From Chlamydia serpentis (lineage in GTDB: Bacteria; Chlamydiota; Chlamydiia; Chlamydiales; Chlamydiaceae), in the NCBI RefSeq assembly GCF_900239945.1, contig NZ_LT993738.1, positions 1,134,610 through 1,198,609 on the forward strand: 64,000 nt of DNA, written 5' to 3'. Position numbers and translations under genes: made by a program. The notes beneath the pieces were generated by a model. That model worked only from the letters and a program-made list of their open reading frames with translations. It ran no database searches and was not told the DNA's origin. Positions 28,094-37,566 of this stretch are shown here, piece after piece (position 1 is the first letter of the stretch; each line of letters begins with the position of its first letter).

Positions 28094-28683
28094 TGTTTTG
28101 CGTATTGGCTTACTGTTATTTTTGTTATTTCTTTTTCTGAGGCAAGATTACCGAGTAAGGGGAGTTTTGTTGTCTGAACTAACCACTCTTCTTCGTCTTT
28201 TGGATACCCATTTAATATTATACCTAAAATATTCAGATTGCGGGAGCGCATCGCTTCTATCGTTAAGCAAGTATGATTAATACTTCCGATGTACGCTTTA
28301 CTCACTAAAATCCAAGAACACGGCCAAGAAGAAAACACGTCTCCTTGGAGTGAGCTTGATGTACAGGGAGATAAAAAACCTCCTGCAGTTTCAATAATCA
28401 AAGTTGAGGAAGTTTTGGGTGGATAAATACTCTTTTCTTCGATAACTACATTTTCCAATCGTGCTGCTTTATGCGGAGATAGTGGCATGTGCAATCGGTA
28501 GGCTTCTGGATGACAGTATACTCCTGATAGCTGCTGAACAATACTACTATCTGAATTTTCTAAACTTCCTGCTTGTATAGGTTTCCAGTATTCTGCTTTA
28601 AGTGCAGTAGCAAGGATAGCACTGACAATAGTTTTCCCGACATCGGTATCTATTCCTACAATGACGATTTGTTGCATAAACAC
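28018..28683 (-). CDS. bioD: Dethiobiotin synthetase
   Basis: A 221-residue P-loop enzyme that carboxylates DAPA and closes the ureido ring using ATP. Walker A is [14 protein letters not shown] (residues 10-23); KPIQAG and ETAGGFLSP follow as in the family. Its end overlaps bioA copy 2, and its start overlaps the end of bioF by 28 bases. The 3' third is repeated as a relic at 26551-26752. Confidence 0.94.
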   Translation of the reverse strand: MFMQQIVIVGIDTDVGKTIVSAILATALKAEYWKPIQAGSLENSDSSIVQQLSGVYCHPEAYRLHMPLSPHKAARLENVVIEEKSIYPPKTSSTLIIETAGGFLSPCTSSSLQGDVFSSWPCSWILVSKAYIGSINHTCLTIEAMRSRNLNILGIILNGYPKDEEEWLVQTTKLPLLGNLASEKEITKITVSQYAKQWKDLWTSNQEKIRALSGIPSLNLH

Positions 28684-29804
28684 ACCTGTTGTAAAGTATA
28701 TAAAAGAAGATCTACTTCATTTTTTGTATTGAAAGCATGAAGGCAAATACGTAACAGTTCTTCCTTCTGCCTTACTGTTGGGCTGACGATAGGACGTACG
28801 TCGCAACCTAATTCCTGTATTTTTAATGCTATTTGCCGCACATGATTACTGCCTGAAATACAAATAGATTGTATAGGAGTTGTTTCATTATCCTCCATTA
28901 GCTGAAAACTAAGTTCTTGAGCACCTCTGCGAAAATAACGAATTAGCTCATAAAGATGATTACGCTGACTAGAAGCCAGCTTATTATGCTCATAGGCAAG
29001 ATCAATAGCTGTCAGGGCATGTGGGGGTTGCGCTGTAGTATAGATAAAGGGTCTACAGAAGTTAATTAAGTAGTCTTTGAGTACAGAACTCCCTGCAATA
29101 GCAGCTCCATGAGTTCCTAGGGCTTTTCCAAAAGCATAGACTGTTGCTAAGACTTTATTTTGAAGGCCTAGTGACGAAACAAGACCTTCGCCTTGCTCTC
29201 CAAATACCCCTATCGCATGGGCCTCATCAACAATAAGAAAAGCAGAGTATTTTTCACAAAGTTCACTAATAGCCTTTAAAGGAGCTATGGATCCATGAAG
29301 AGAATATACAGATTCTACACAGACAAAGGTCTTCCCTGGATGAGGACTAGCTAAACGCCTTTCTAAATGTTTGAGATTATTGTGATAAAATGGAAAGCTT
29401 TTAGCTCTACTTAATCGAATCCCGTCGTAGATAGAAGCATGGATATAGAGGTCATGCAGAATACGGTCTTGAGGCTTTGCAAGCGCGTAGAGCAAACCTA
29501 GGTTTGCTGTATAGCCTGTATTAAAGATTAAGCAATTTTCGAAGTTATGATAGAGAGCTAATTTTTCTTCTATATTTTGACAGAGCTCGGAGTGTCCTGT
29601 GAGAAGCCTAGAGCCTGTAGCTCCTAGAGTTTCAATTTCACTCAACTTTAGAATGTACTCTCGTCTTAACTCTGGAGAAGACGCAAATCCAAGATAATCA
29701 TTGGAGGTAAAATCAATGAGATGGGAGTTAATAGTTAGAGAACGATGGATGTGTTTGGACTTACATTGCGCCAAACCCTCAATCAGGAATTGTTGGCATG
29801 ACAT
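28656..29804 (-). CDS. bioF: 8-amino-7-oxononanoate synthase
   Basis: A 382-residue PLP enzyme condensing pimeloyl thioester with alanine to KAPA. Seen: [49 protein letters not shown], and the PLP Lys in [16 protein letters not shown]. Normal length. It overlaps the bioB stop by 22 bases. Its substrate implies a pimeloyl source, but no bioC, bioH, bioW or bioI is seen in this operon. Confidence 0.93.
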   Translation of the reverse strand: MSCQQFLIEGLAQCKSKHIHRSLTINSHLIDFTSNDYLGFASSPELRREYILKLSEIETLGATGSRLLTGHSELCQNIEEKLALYHNFENCLIFNTGYTANLGLLYALAKPQDRILHDLYIHASIYDGIRLSRAKSFPFYHNNLKHLERRLASPHPGKTFVCVESVYSLHGSIAPLKAISELCEKYSAFLIVDEAHAIGVFGEQGEGLVSSLGLQNKVLATVYAFGKALGTHGAAIAGSSVLKDYLINFCRPFIYTTAQPPHALTAIDLAYEHNKLASSQRNHLYELIRYFRRGAQELSFQLMEDNETTPIQSICISGSNHVRQIALKIQELGCDVRPIVSPTVRQKEELLRICLHAFNTKNEVDLLLYTLQQVCLCNKSSL

Positions 29805-30781
29805 GATGGGTTGCCTCGCTCTACTGAAAATGCAGGACGGGGGATTAAACCTAACAGTTTGATCATTGCAGCATCTTCATCTACATCACTGTTCTCTACT
29901 GTTAAAAGTTTATCTCCATAGAATATTGAATTAGCTCCGCATAGAAAAGATAATGTTTGTTGTTCTATAGTAAGAAAAGCACGTCCTGCAGCAAGTCGCA
30001 CCATAGTTTTTGGAAATACAATACGAGTAGTTGCTATTGTTTTTAATACCTCCCAGAAAGATATAGGGGGTTGATCTTGCAAAGGTGTACCATCAATAGG
30101 CCATAGTAAATTTATAGGTATGGACTCAGGGATATGGTTTCTTGTTGCAAGAACATGAAGAAGTTTTATCCGATCTTCTTCGGATTCTCCCATGCCTATA
30201 ATCCCTCCAGAGCAAGTACTGATTCCAGATTTATTTACTATTTCAATAGTATTAAGACGATCTTCATAAGAACGTGTTGTTATGATGGTTTCATAGAATT
30301 CTGGAGAGGAATCTAAGTTATGATTGTAGGCGTATAGTCCTGCGTCATAGAGTTTTTTCGCTTGCCCTTCAGACAGCATCCCTAAGGCACAACACACCTC
30401 AGCTCCGAGATCTGTAATACCTTTTATCATAGTAAGGATTCTATCAAATTGACGGTCATCCTTTACATTACGCCATGCGGCTCCTAAGCATATGCGAGTT
30501 GCTCCAAGTTTTATAGCACGTTTAGCTCTATCTAAAACATCAACAATTTTTAGCATGGGCTCTGGTTTGACATGGGTTTGATAACGTGAAGATTGTGCAC
30601 AATAGGCACAATCTTCAACACACCCACCAGTTTTAACCGAAATTAGATAACAGGTCTGTACCTCTGAATGAGGGAAATTGCTACGTAATATGGTATTAGC
30701 CTTGTGAATAAGTTCAAATATAGGAGTTTGATAAATTTGATGTATATCTTCTAGTGACCAAGATCGAATTTCTTCACTCAT
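29783..30781 (-). CDS. bioB: Biotin synthase
   Basis: A 332-residue radical SAM enzyme inserting sulfur into dethiobiotin, first gene of the operon. The radical SAM cluster is C54-x3-C58-x2-C61 in [34 protein letters not shown] and the further Cys in [12 protein letters not shown] and EVCCALGM fit BioB. The 190 bases upstream are very AT-rich with no clear BirA operator palindrome. Confidence 0.96.
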   Translation of the reverse strand: MSEEIRSWSLEDIHQIYQTPIFELIHKANTILRSNFPHSEVQTCYLISVKTGGCVEDCAYCAQSSRYQTHVKPEPMLKIVDVLDRAKRAIKLGATRICLGAAWRNVKDDRQFDRILTMIKGITDLGAEVCCALGMLSEGQAKKLYDAGLYAYNHNLDSSPEFYETIITTRSYEDRLNTIEIVNKSGISTCSGGIIGMGESEEDRIKLLHVLATRNHIPESIPINLLWPIDGTPLQDQPPISFWEVLKTIATTRIVFPKTMVRLAAGRAFLTIEQQTLSFLCGANSIFYGDKLLTVENSDVDEDAAMIKLLGLIPRPAFSVERGNPSCHANNS

Positions 30782-30971
30782 ATTTCTTTTGCCTAGGATA
30801 GTGAATTTGATGACGGAGTTAAGGATATTTACATGGAATTAAGAGAAAGTCAATAAGAACCAAGTTTTAAATTCTATTTTTTAAGGAAAAACAGAATTTG
30901 TTTTAAGATAAGATTTTTCTGTTTTTAAATTATAATTAATCATGAACTTCTTCTGATTTCAATATAGACTG

Positions 30972-31664
30972 TTAGGTTTCATTTATTAAATAAAATGTTT
31001 TTGCAGTTGTTTCGGAAAAGATACCCAAAGATTTGCGAATATTTTTTACAGCAAGATAGAAAAGAGGTGTTGTAAGAACGCAAAAAGTAATTTTATAAAT
31101 ATAAGAATAGAACATGATGTGTAGGGTTTGAGAAAAGGAAAGTCCCATGCCAAAGTATAGAACACATGTATCTACAATGAAAGTATCAGGAATTTGGGAA
31201 CACCACGTAGACCCATTGCTGCGGAGCCATAAAGATGAGTGTGGAGTTCGTTTTTTTAAAAAATTGTAAAGAATAATGTCTAGTTGCTGTGAAATAATGA
31301 AAGCAAGTAGTGAGGCTAGAAAGCGAAGAGGACTTAAATCAAACAAGTAGTGCCAGGCAGTATGGGTTTCGGGAGACACCGCAGGGAAAAACATAAAAAT
31401 TTGCACAATTGAACAAGCTATGAGATTGGCAATAAAAGCAGAAAAAATCATGAACCGTGCTTTTTTAGGGCCAAAGATTTCATTAACAACATCTGAGATT
31501 AGGAAAGTCAATGGATAAAGAATCAACCCTCCTGGAATAATGAATCCAAAAAAAGCCGTAGGAACCAGCTTAGATGAAAGGACAAGGTTAGAGAGAATAA
31601 GAAGTAAAGAAAAAGTTAAAGACAAACAGGAAAACAGTAATGTTTTTCTATAAAAAGTATTCAT
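30972..31664 (-). CDS. yhhQ: YhhQ/VUT-family transporter (queuosine-precursor type)
   Basis: A 230-residue membrane protein with about six segments. The family signature is the conserved polar motif in TFLISDVVNEIFGPKKAR and AFIISQQLDIILYNFLKK. YhhQ proteins import 7-deazaguanine precursors of queuosine in other bacteria. Its ATG overlaps the stop of the aromatic amino acid hydroxylase (ATGA), so the two are translationally coupled. That coupling makes uptake of a pterin-like compound a tempting alternative; this is inference only. Confidence 0.85.
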   Translation of the reverse strand: MNTFYRKTLLFSCLSLTFSLLLILSNLVLSSKLVPTAFFGFIIPGGLILYPLTFLISDVVNEIFGPKKARFMIFSAFIANLIACSIVQIFMFFPAVSPETHTAWHYLFDLSPLRFLASLLAFIISQQLDIILYNFLKKRTPHSSLWLRSNGSTWCSQIPDTFIVDTCVLYFGMGLSFSQTLHIMFYSYIYKITFCVLTTPLFYLAVKNIRKSLGIFSETTAKTFYLINET

Positions 31665-32470
31665 TGGAAAAGTACCTCAAAACCAGTAAGACATTTTTCT
31701 TGATTGTGTAGCGGGACTGATTCTAATAGACCTTGATCAATCATTTGTTCCAGGTTTAAAGTTAGCTCTAGAAGTTCATCAAAATGTTTTATTGAGAAAA
31801 AAATTTTTTGTAGTTTTGATGTGTCAAAAGGTTGATTGATAATCAGATCAAGTTCTAACGGAAAAACCTGAATATCGTTAGTGAAGGCATATTGCAGTTC
31901 TCTAGGTGAGCTTACAAGGGCAGCTCCATAGGCTTTCCTCCCTTCATGATTTTCAATAAGGCCAGTTTCAACAGTGAACCAAAAACAGCGTACGATAGCC
32001 ATGAGATGGCTCTGCAATATTTGGATGATCTCTTTCTTAGAAGAAAGAGATTTTACTTTTTCTACTATTTTATTGAAGATTCTTCCCATATTGAGAAAAA
32101 AGTCAGAAAAAGCTGGATGAAGAAGCCATGGGACATGTCCTAAAAGGTCGTGGATGAGATCAGGAGTCAAAGAAAAATCGTTTTCATCGAATGTTCGCAG
32201 CGTAGTGGCAATGGGGAAACAATGATCGTGCAATAAAGATAAATATCGATTGGGAGGTACGAAACCTGAAACAGGATAATAAGAAAAGCTTGTTTTCGAT
32301 TCTAACAGTTTGGCAACAGTCTGGATGTCTAAGGAGCTAGAAAATAGGCCAAAAGCTTCTAAGTAATCAAAAAAAACTGAGGGACAATAATTTTTCCATA
32401 AAGGAAAACGAAACGAAAGCAGCTGAGACCACAAATTTTGATGAAAAAATGGAATACTTAAAGAAAACAT
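31661..32470 (-). CDS. Biopterin-dependent aromatic amino acid hydroxylase
   Basis: A 269-residue single-domain hydroxylase without the regulatory domain of animal enzymes. The non-haem iron ligands are His107 and His112 in LIHDLLGHVPWLLHPAF and Glu168 in FWFTVETGL, the fixed triad of phenylalanine/tyrosine/tryptophan hydroxylases. YYPVSGFVPPNRY resembles the family region upstream of the active site. From memory, the C. pneumoniae enzyme was shown to be active on aromatic amino acids, with tryptophan considered. It needs a tetrahydropterin cofactor. Coupled to yhhQ. Confidence 0.92.
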   Translation of the reverse strand: MFSLSIPFFHQNLWSQLLSFRFPLWKNYCPSVFFDYLEAFGLFSSSLDIQTVAKLLESKTSFSYYPVSGFVPPNRYLSLLHDHCFPIATTLRTFDENDFSLTPDLIHDLLGHVPWLLHPAFSDFFLNMGRIFNKIVEKVKSLSSKKEIIQILQSHLMAIVRCFWFTVETGLIENHEGRKAYGAALVSSPRELQYAFTNDIQVFPLELDLIINQPFDTSKLQKIFFSIKHFDELLELTLNLEQMIDQGLLESVPLHNQEKCLTGFEVLFQ

Positions 32471-32583
32471 AAATAGATGAGAGGAACTTTACTTTTTTAC
32501 TTTTCAAAAATCAGACACGATGAGAGCAAGGAGTAAATTTCAATAAATTTTAAAATAAAAACACATTTGTGTCCAGCTAAAGC

Positions 32584-32613
32584 TTGTCTCTCTTTATCCG
32601 TATTTTGTAAAAT
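32584..32613 (+). promoter_or_regulatory. Possible promoter of dapB
   Basis: TTGTCT (32584-32589) and TAAAAT (32608-32613) with an 18-base spacer lie 33 bases before the dapB start, in the 175-base divergent gap to the hydroxylase. It fits the housekeeping sigma pattern loosely. Found by eye in AT-rich sequence, so only suggestive. Confidence 0.35.
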
Positions 32614-32645
32614 CTCCATATGAATATGAAAGTGGGATTAGATGT

Positions 32646-33428
32646 ATGCGTGTTGGAGTTATTGGGTGCTCTGGAAGAACAGGAAGACTTATTGTCTCTG
32701 CATTAAAGGAGTCTTCTGAATATATTTTGGGACCGGGGTTTTCACGAACGAGTTCCCAGACTCTTAGTGAAGTTATTATGCATAATGATGTGCTTGTTGA
32801 TTTTTCAAATGTATCATTGACTAGGGAAGTGGTCAACGAGTTATTATGTTTTCCTAAACCCCTCATTATTGGGACTACGGCATTTCCTGGAAAATGTATG
32901 GAAAGTTATAATAGGCTTAAACAGTTAGCCCAAATAGTTCCTATTGTGCTTTGTCCAAATGCAAGTCTAGGAGCATATATGCACAAGCGTCTTGTAATGT
33001 TATTATCCCAATTGTGTAATGCAAGTTATGACATTCGTATTAAAGAGACTCATCACAAACATAAGAAGGATGCTCTCTCGGGAACAGCTCAAGATTTAGT
33101 TGATACTATAAAGCAAGTAAAACGAGAGCATTGGGGTGAGGATTATGAGGCAACGAACATCGATCCTTCTAAGAAAAACATTGAAGTACATTCATCTCGA
33201 GTCGGAGATATCCCTGGTGAGCACGAGGTAGCCTTTATAAGTTGTGGGGAGCAAATTTTAATTCGCCATACGATATTTTCTCGGGATGTTTTTAGTCAGG
33301 GAGTCTTGTCTATTTTAAATTGGTTAAAGGTGTTTAGTCCAGGACCAGGTCTTTACAGTCCTGAAGATGCTTTACAGCTAATTTTAGAGAAAGAACATTT
33401 CTTGCTTAAAAAGACAGTTGATCATTAA
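32646..33428 (+). CDS. dapB: 4-hydroxy-tetrahydrodipicolinate reductase
   Basis: A 260-residue NAD(P)H enzyme of the diaminopimelate/lysine pathway. Rossmann motif [26 protein letters not shown], the catalytic region [17 protein letters not shown] with the family His and Lys, and a C-terminal substrate fold. An out-of-frame ATG lies 4 bases upstream. The 260-base gap to asd separates it from the other three dap genes; that gap contains no ORF and no lysine-riboswitch-like core that I could recognise. Confidence 0.95.
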   Translation: MRVGVIGCSGRTGRLIVSALKESSEYILGPGFSRTSSQTLSEVIMHNDVLVDFSNVSLTREVVNELLCFPKPLIIGTTAFPGKCMESYNRLKQLAQIVPIVLCPNASLGAYMHKRLVMLLSQLCNASYDIRIKETHHKHKKDALSGTAQDLVDTIKQVKREHWGEDYEATNIDPSKKNIEVHSSRVGDIPGEHEVAFISCGEQILIRHTIFSRDVFSQGVLSILNWLKVFSPGPGLYSPEDALQLILEKEHFLLKKTVDH

Positions 33429-33688
33429 AATACGGGGCTAAAGGTCTTTTGCGTCGTAAAGTCCCAATCTTGATGTCGATGGGTGTAAAGTGCCGCAGCT
33501 AAAAAACTTGGTGTGCAACATCATAGATGAAGATTATCTTAATTTTTAGTGTCTAGATTGCCCCAGATTGTGATTGGTTAAATCAGTTTCTAAAGCCAAT
33601 ATGAAGTAATAATGCCGTGAGGCTAAAAACATGATTATCATTGACTTACTTCTGACATAAGTAACATTGAGATGGAGAAACGAAAGGA

Positions 33689-34690
33689 ATGCGAATCGCT
33701 GTTTTAGGCGTTACCGGACTTGTTGGACAGAAATTCGTAGCTTTACTTCATCATTGGCATCCTGATTGGGTGATTGCCGAAGTCGTAGCTTCGGATAGTA
33801 AATATGGACAGCCTTATTTAGCAGCTTGTGTTTGGCAAGAACCAATTAGCCCTATGCCCGAAGCTGTCCGTGCTTTACATATATCCAAAATCGAAGAAGT
33901 GAAATCAGATGTGATAGTTTCCTGCTTGCCTGCTAGTGCGGAATCTATGGAAGCATATTTTTTGTCTCAGGGAAAAATCGTTTTTTCCAATGCTTCAGCC
34001 TACCGCATGCATCCTTGGGTTCCGATTATCATTCCTGAAATTAATACGCGCCATTTCAGACTCTTAGAAGAACAACCTTATCCTGGTAAAATGATTACTA
34101 GTCCTAATTGTTGTGTCTCTGGAATTGCTTTAGCCTTAGCTCCTTTAAGAAAATTTTCTCTAGATCATATACATGTTGTCACCTTACAGTCAGCAAGTGG
34201 TGCAGGATATCCAGGAGTTCCCTCATTAGATCTTCTAGCGAATACTGTCCCTCACATTGTAGGAGAAGAGGAAAAAATTCTTAGAGAAACTCAGAAAATT
34301 TTGGGAGATGGTAAGCAACCTTTGTCTTGTAAACTCTCTGTTACTGTCCATCGGGTTCCTGTAGCCTATGGTCATACGCTTTCTTTACATGTGACATTTT
34401 CTCAGAATGTAGATCCTGAGGAAATTTCCCACTGTTATCAAGAGAAAAATGAAGAGTTCCCAAATACTTATCAACTTTATGATAACCCTTGGTACCCTCA
34501 GGCGCGTAAGCATCTTTCTCATGACGATATGAGAGTGCATATAGGGCCCATCACGTATGGTGGAGATCTTCGCACTATAAAAATGAATGTTTTAATACAT
34601 AATCTAGTGCGAGGAGCTGCAGGAAATTTACTAGCAAATATACAGAGTTATTTTTCTAACTATCTTAAGAGGGAAATGTGTTTAAGGTAG
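33689..34690 (+). CDS. asd: Aspartate-semialdehyde dehydrogenase
   Basis: A 333-residue enzyme reducing aspartyl phosphate to the semialdehyde. N-terminal VLGVTGLVGQKFVALL for NADP; the catalytic Cys is Cys141 in TSPNCCVSGIALAL; SGAGYPGVPSLD and VPVAYGHTLSLH contain the substrate and His residues. It starts a tight cluster with lysC and dapA; its stop overlaps the lysC start. Confidence 0.96.
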   Translation: MRIAVLGVTGLVGQKFVALLHHWHPDWVIAEVVASDSKYGQPYLAACVWQEPISPMPEAVRALHISKIEEVKSDVIVSCLPASAESMEAYFLSQGKIVFSNASAYRMHPWVPIIIPEINTRHFRLLEEQPYPGKMITSPNCCVSGIALALAPLRKFSLDHIHVVTLQSASGAGYPGVPSLDLLANTVPHIVGEEEKILRETQKILGDGKQPLSCKLSVTVHRVPVAYGHTLSLHVTFSQNVDPEEISHCYQEKNEEFPNTYQLYDNPWYPQARKHLSHDDMRVHIGPITYGGDLRTIKMNVLIHNLVRGAAGNLLANIQSYFSNYLKREMCLR

Positions 34691-35994
34691 TTTATAAGTT
34701 TGGCGGTACTAGTTTAGCAACTGCTGAAAATATTCGTTTAGTTTGTGATATAATTTGCAAGGATAAACCCTCATTTATTGTTGTTAGTGCCGTAGCAGGT
34801 ATTACTGATCTTCTGGTAGATTTCTGTTCTACTTTAGAAGGTAGAAAGGAGATACTAAGAAAAATCGAAGAAAAGCATCAGAATATTGTAAATGACCTTG
34901 CTATCCCTTTCTCAGTTGCTAAGTGGATCTCGCGATTGCTTCCTTACGTGCAACCTATTCAAATTTCTGATCTCGATTTTGCTAATATTTTGTCTGTGGG
35001 AGAAGATATTTCAGCCTCTCTTGTCCGTGTTGTTTGTAGTTTCTACGGATGGGATTTAGGATTTTTAGAAGCACGTAGTATTATTTTAACTGATGATAAT
35101 TATCTGCGTGCGACTCCAAACCTTGATCTTATGAAAGAACACTGGGATGAGTTAGAGTTTAATGAAACTTCTTATATTACTCAGGGGTTTATTGGATCCA
35201 ATAGTTCAGGGGATACAGTTTTGCTTGGTCGAGGGGGTAGTGATTATTCAGCAGCCTTGATAGCTGAAATCTCAACAGCTGCTGAAGTGCGTATTTATAC
35301 TGATGTCAATGGTATTTATACGATGGATCCTAAGGTTATCTCTGATGCCCAACGTATTCCTGAACTGAGTTTTGAGGAAATGCAGAATTTAGCTAGTTTT
35401 GGAGCCAAAGTTCTCTATCCTCCTATGCTTGTCCCTTGTATTCGTGCTGGGATTCCTATTTTTGTTACATCCACATTTGACCCTGAAAAAGGGGGAACAT
35501 GGGTTTATGCGGTCGATAAGTCTGTGAGTTGCGAGCCTCGGATAAAAGCTTTATCCCTAAGTCAGCACCAGAGCTTTTGTTCCGTAGACTATAATGTTTT
35601 AGGGTATCGAGGATTAGAAGAAATTTTAAGGGTGTTAGAATCATATGGAATAGATCCTAAATTAATGACAGCACAAAATAACGTGATCGGATTTGTAATG
35701 GATGATGATGTCATTTCCCAAGAGGTTCAAGAACGGCTTATAGATATTTTATCAATTTCTGGGGTTACACATTTGCATCATAATGTTGCATTAATTACGA
35801 TGATTGGGGATAACCTTTCTTCTTCAAAAATTGTCTCTACAATTACGGAGAAACTGAAAGCTTTACCGTGGCCTGTATTTTGTTTCTGTCAAAATTCTAT
35901 GGCATTAAGTTTTATTGTTTCCTCGGATCTAGCAGAAGGTTTTATAGAACAATTGCATAATGATTATGTGAAGCAAAAAGTTTTAGTAGTTTGA
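34678..35994 (+). CDS. lysC: Aspartokinase
   Basis: A 438-residue kinase making aspartyl phosphate. The start is GTG (34678), overlapping the end of asd by 13 bases; MFKVVYKFGGTSLA gives the KFGGTS signature right at the N-terminus, which fixes the start. LGRGGSDYSAALIAE and VRIYTDVNGIYTMDP follow. The last 160 residues form two ACT-like domains, so feedback control by an amino acid is likely. Confidence 0.95.
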   Translation: MFKVVYKFGGTSLATAENIRLVCDIICKDKPSFIVVSAVAGITDLLVDFCSTLEGRKEILRKIEEKHQNIVNDLAIPFSVAKWISRLLPYVQPIQISDLDFANILSVGEDISASLVRVVCSFYGWDLGFLEARSIILTDDNYLRATPNLDLMKEHWDELEFNETSYITQGFIGSNSSGDTVLLGRGGSDYSAALIAEISTAAEVRIYTDVNGIYTMDPKVISDAQRIPELSFEEMQNLASFGAKVLYPPMLVPCIRAGIPIFVTSTFDPEKGGTWVYAVDKSVSCEPRIKALSLSQHQSFCSVDYNVLGYRGLEEILRVLESYGIDPKLMTAQNNVIGFVMDDDVISQEVQERLIDILSISGVTHLHHNVALITMIGDNLSSSKIVSTITEKLKALPWPVFCFCQNSMALSFIVSSDLAEGFIEQLHNDYVKQKVLVV

Positions 35995-36005
35995 TAGGGA
36001 TAGTA

Positions 36006-36881
36006 ATGCGCTTACTCACAGCAAGTGTGACACCTTTTTTTCCTAATTTCACTATAGATTTTTCCGGATTAGAATCTCTTTTACGTGTTCAAAATGCTAT
36101 TGGTAATGGTGTTGTGCTTTTAGGGAGCACAGGAGAGGGTCTCTCATTAACACAAAAAGAAAAGCAGGCAATTGTTTGCTTTGCTTGTAATTTGCAACTC
36201 AATATTCCTATTTTTGTAGGAGTTGCAGGAATACTTCTAGACGAAGTTTTAGATTGGATTTACTTTTGTAATGACCTGCCTATATCAGGATTTCTAATGA
36301 CGAGTCCTATCTATAGTAAACCTAAAGAGCGTGGGCAATTTTTATGGTTTGAGTCGCTGCTTAATGCTGCTAAACATTCCGCTATTCTCTATAACATCCC
36401 AGCTCGAGCAGGAACTCCATTATATACGGATACTGTAAAAGCCCTAGTTAATCACCCACGGTTTTTGGGAATTAAAGATTCTGGAGGTTCGATAGAAGAA
36501 TTCCAGCGTTATAAAAAAAATGCTCCTAATATCCACCTTTATTGTGGAGATGATATTTGTTGGTCTGACATGGCTCGATCTGGAGCTTATGGCTTAATTT
36601 CTGTTCTGTCAAATGCTTGGCCTCAAGAGGCCAAAGATTACGTTCAGAGCCCTTCAGAAGAAGCATACGCTTCTCTTTGGAAAGCAACTTGTCGGTGGTT
36701 ATATAAAACAACTAATCCCATTGGAATTAAAGCTGTTCTTGCTTACAAAAATTATATTGCTCACCCAGATTTACGCTTGCCTTTATCTATAGAAGATTTC
36801 GATTCCTATGATTTACCTCGTGTTGTAGAGAACATGTTAGCTTGGCCAAAACTTTCCACATCCATTTTATCTTCTTATTAA
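36006..36881 (+). CDS. dapA: 4-hydroxy-tetrahydrodipicolinate synthase
   Basis: A 291-residue TIM-barrel lyase condensing pyruvate with aspartate semialdehyde. I use the ATG at 36006 (MRLLTASVTPF), which matches the family start; the frame opens with a TTG at 35991 inside lysC. Motifs: GSTGEGLSLT for substrate, the Tyr in ILYNIPARAG and the Schiff-base Lys in LGIKDSGGS. Third gene of asd-lysC-dapA. Confidence 0.95.
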   Translation: MRLLTASVTPFFPNFTIDFSGLESLLRVQNAIGNGVVLLGSTGEGLSLTQKEKQAIVCFACNLQLNIPIFVGVAGILLDEVLDWIYFCNDLPISGFLMTSPIYSKPKERGQFLWFESLLNAAKHSAILYNIPARAGTPLYTDTVKALVNHPRFLGIKDSGGSIEEFQRYKKNAPNIHLYCGDDICWSDMARSGAYGLISVLSNAWPQEAKDYVQSPSEEAYASLWKATCRWLYKTTNPIGIKAVLAYKNYIAHPDLRLPLSIEDFDSYDLPRVVENMLAWPKLSTSILSSY

Positions 36882-37566
36882 TACAGAGGATTTCATTTTA
36901 TATTGTCTACGTTGTTGTAAATTGTATTTTTCCAATCAAAACTTCAGATACATTTTTTTCTATAGGGCGGTTTTTATGCTGGATTTTTAACAAGATGCAC
37001 TGCATTTTTTTGGTCATTTAGCAAATAACATAACGCTGTCTGCGACTTTGAAATTTATGCGATACCCAAATTTAGTCAAGTCTGTTCAGCTGATAAGACA
37101 AATTTCTCCTATAAAAACAAAAACATTATGTAAACAGACCCTCCTTAGATTTTTAGAACTGGTTTGGGTGCTGCTTTATTTCTTGCGTTTTGTTGGATTT
37201 AGTCGGATTTGCATTGCGACTTTTGTTTGTCGAACTATGATGCTTTTTCTGGCTACCCTGTGCTTGTCTCTTATGTGTATACTACGTTTTATTACTTTCC
37301 CTTTGATCTGTAGAAAATAAAAGTCGTTGTTCCATAAAAAGGGTCAGACGATCTCTTATGCTGCATATCTGCTGATTTTTTTTCTATATTGTTGCAATAT
37401 TTAAGATTTTTCAAAATCACCTCGAAGCTATGCTGAGAGGTTTATTTGAATAATTTTTTCATGCAAAAAATAAAATATAATTCAAGAAAAAAAACAGAAA
37501 AAGCTTTACGAATTTACCGATTGTATTGTATGACTATGCATCGAAATAACTTCAGTTAAAGTGTTT
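36882..37566 (+). other. Long AT-rich gap with a doubtful 90-codon hydrophobic ORF
   Basis: A 685-base gap. It holds one hydrophobic ORF (37048-37320, TTG or ATG at 37057, 87-90 residues, very Leu/Phe-rich, no Shine-Dalgarno, no family). Other frames over the same bases contain protein-like stretches broken by stops. This may be a decayed membrane or exported gene, but no parent could be named. The last 120 bases are A-rich leader of the next gene. Confidence 0.4.

Larger units (their letters stand above)
26763..28295. repeat. Tandem duplication, unit B (upstream copy)
   Basis: Second unit of the 1543-base duplication: truncated start of the ferritin-like gene, bioA copy 2 and the 3' third of the intact bioD. 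Because bioD is intact here and the ferritin-like gene is intact in unit A, the ancestral order was bioD-bioA-ferritin-like and the duplication endpoints lay inside the two outer genes. Confidence 0.85.

Noticed and set aside
30782..30971. BirA operator upstream of bioB
   Set aside because: No palindrome resembling the known BirA site is visible; the region is simply AT-rich.
33429..33688. Lysine riboswitch between dapB and asd
   Set aside because: The 260-base gap has no conserved L-box core or terminator hairpin that I could recognise, and no ORF.
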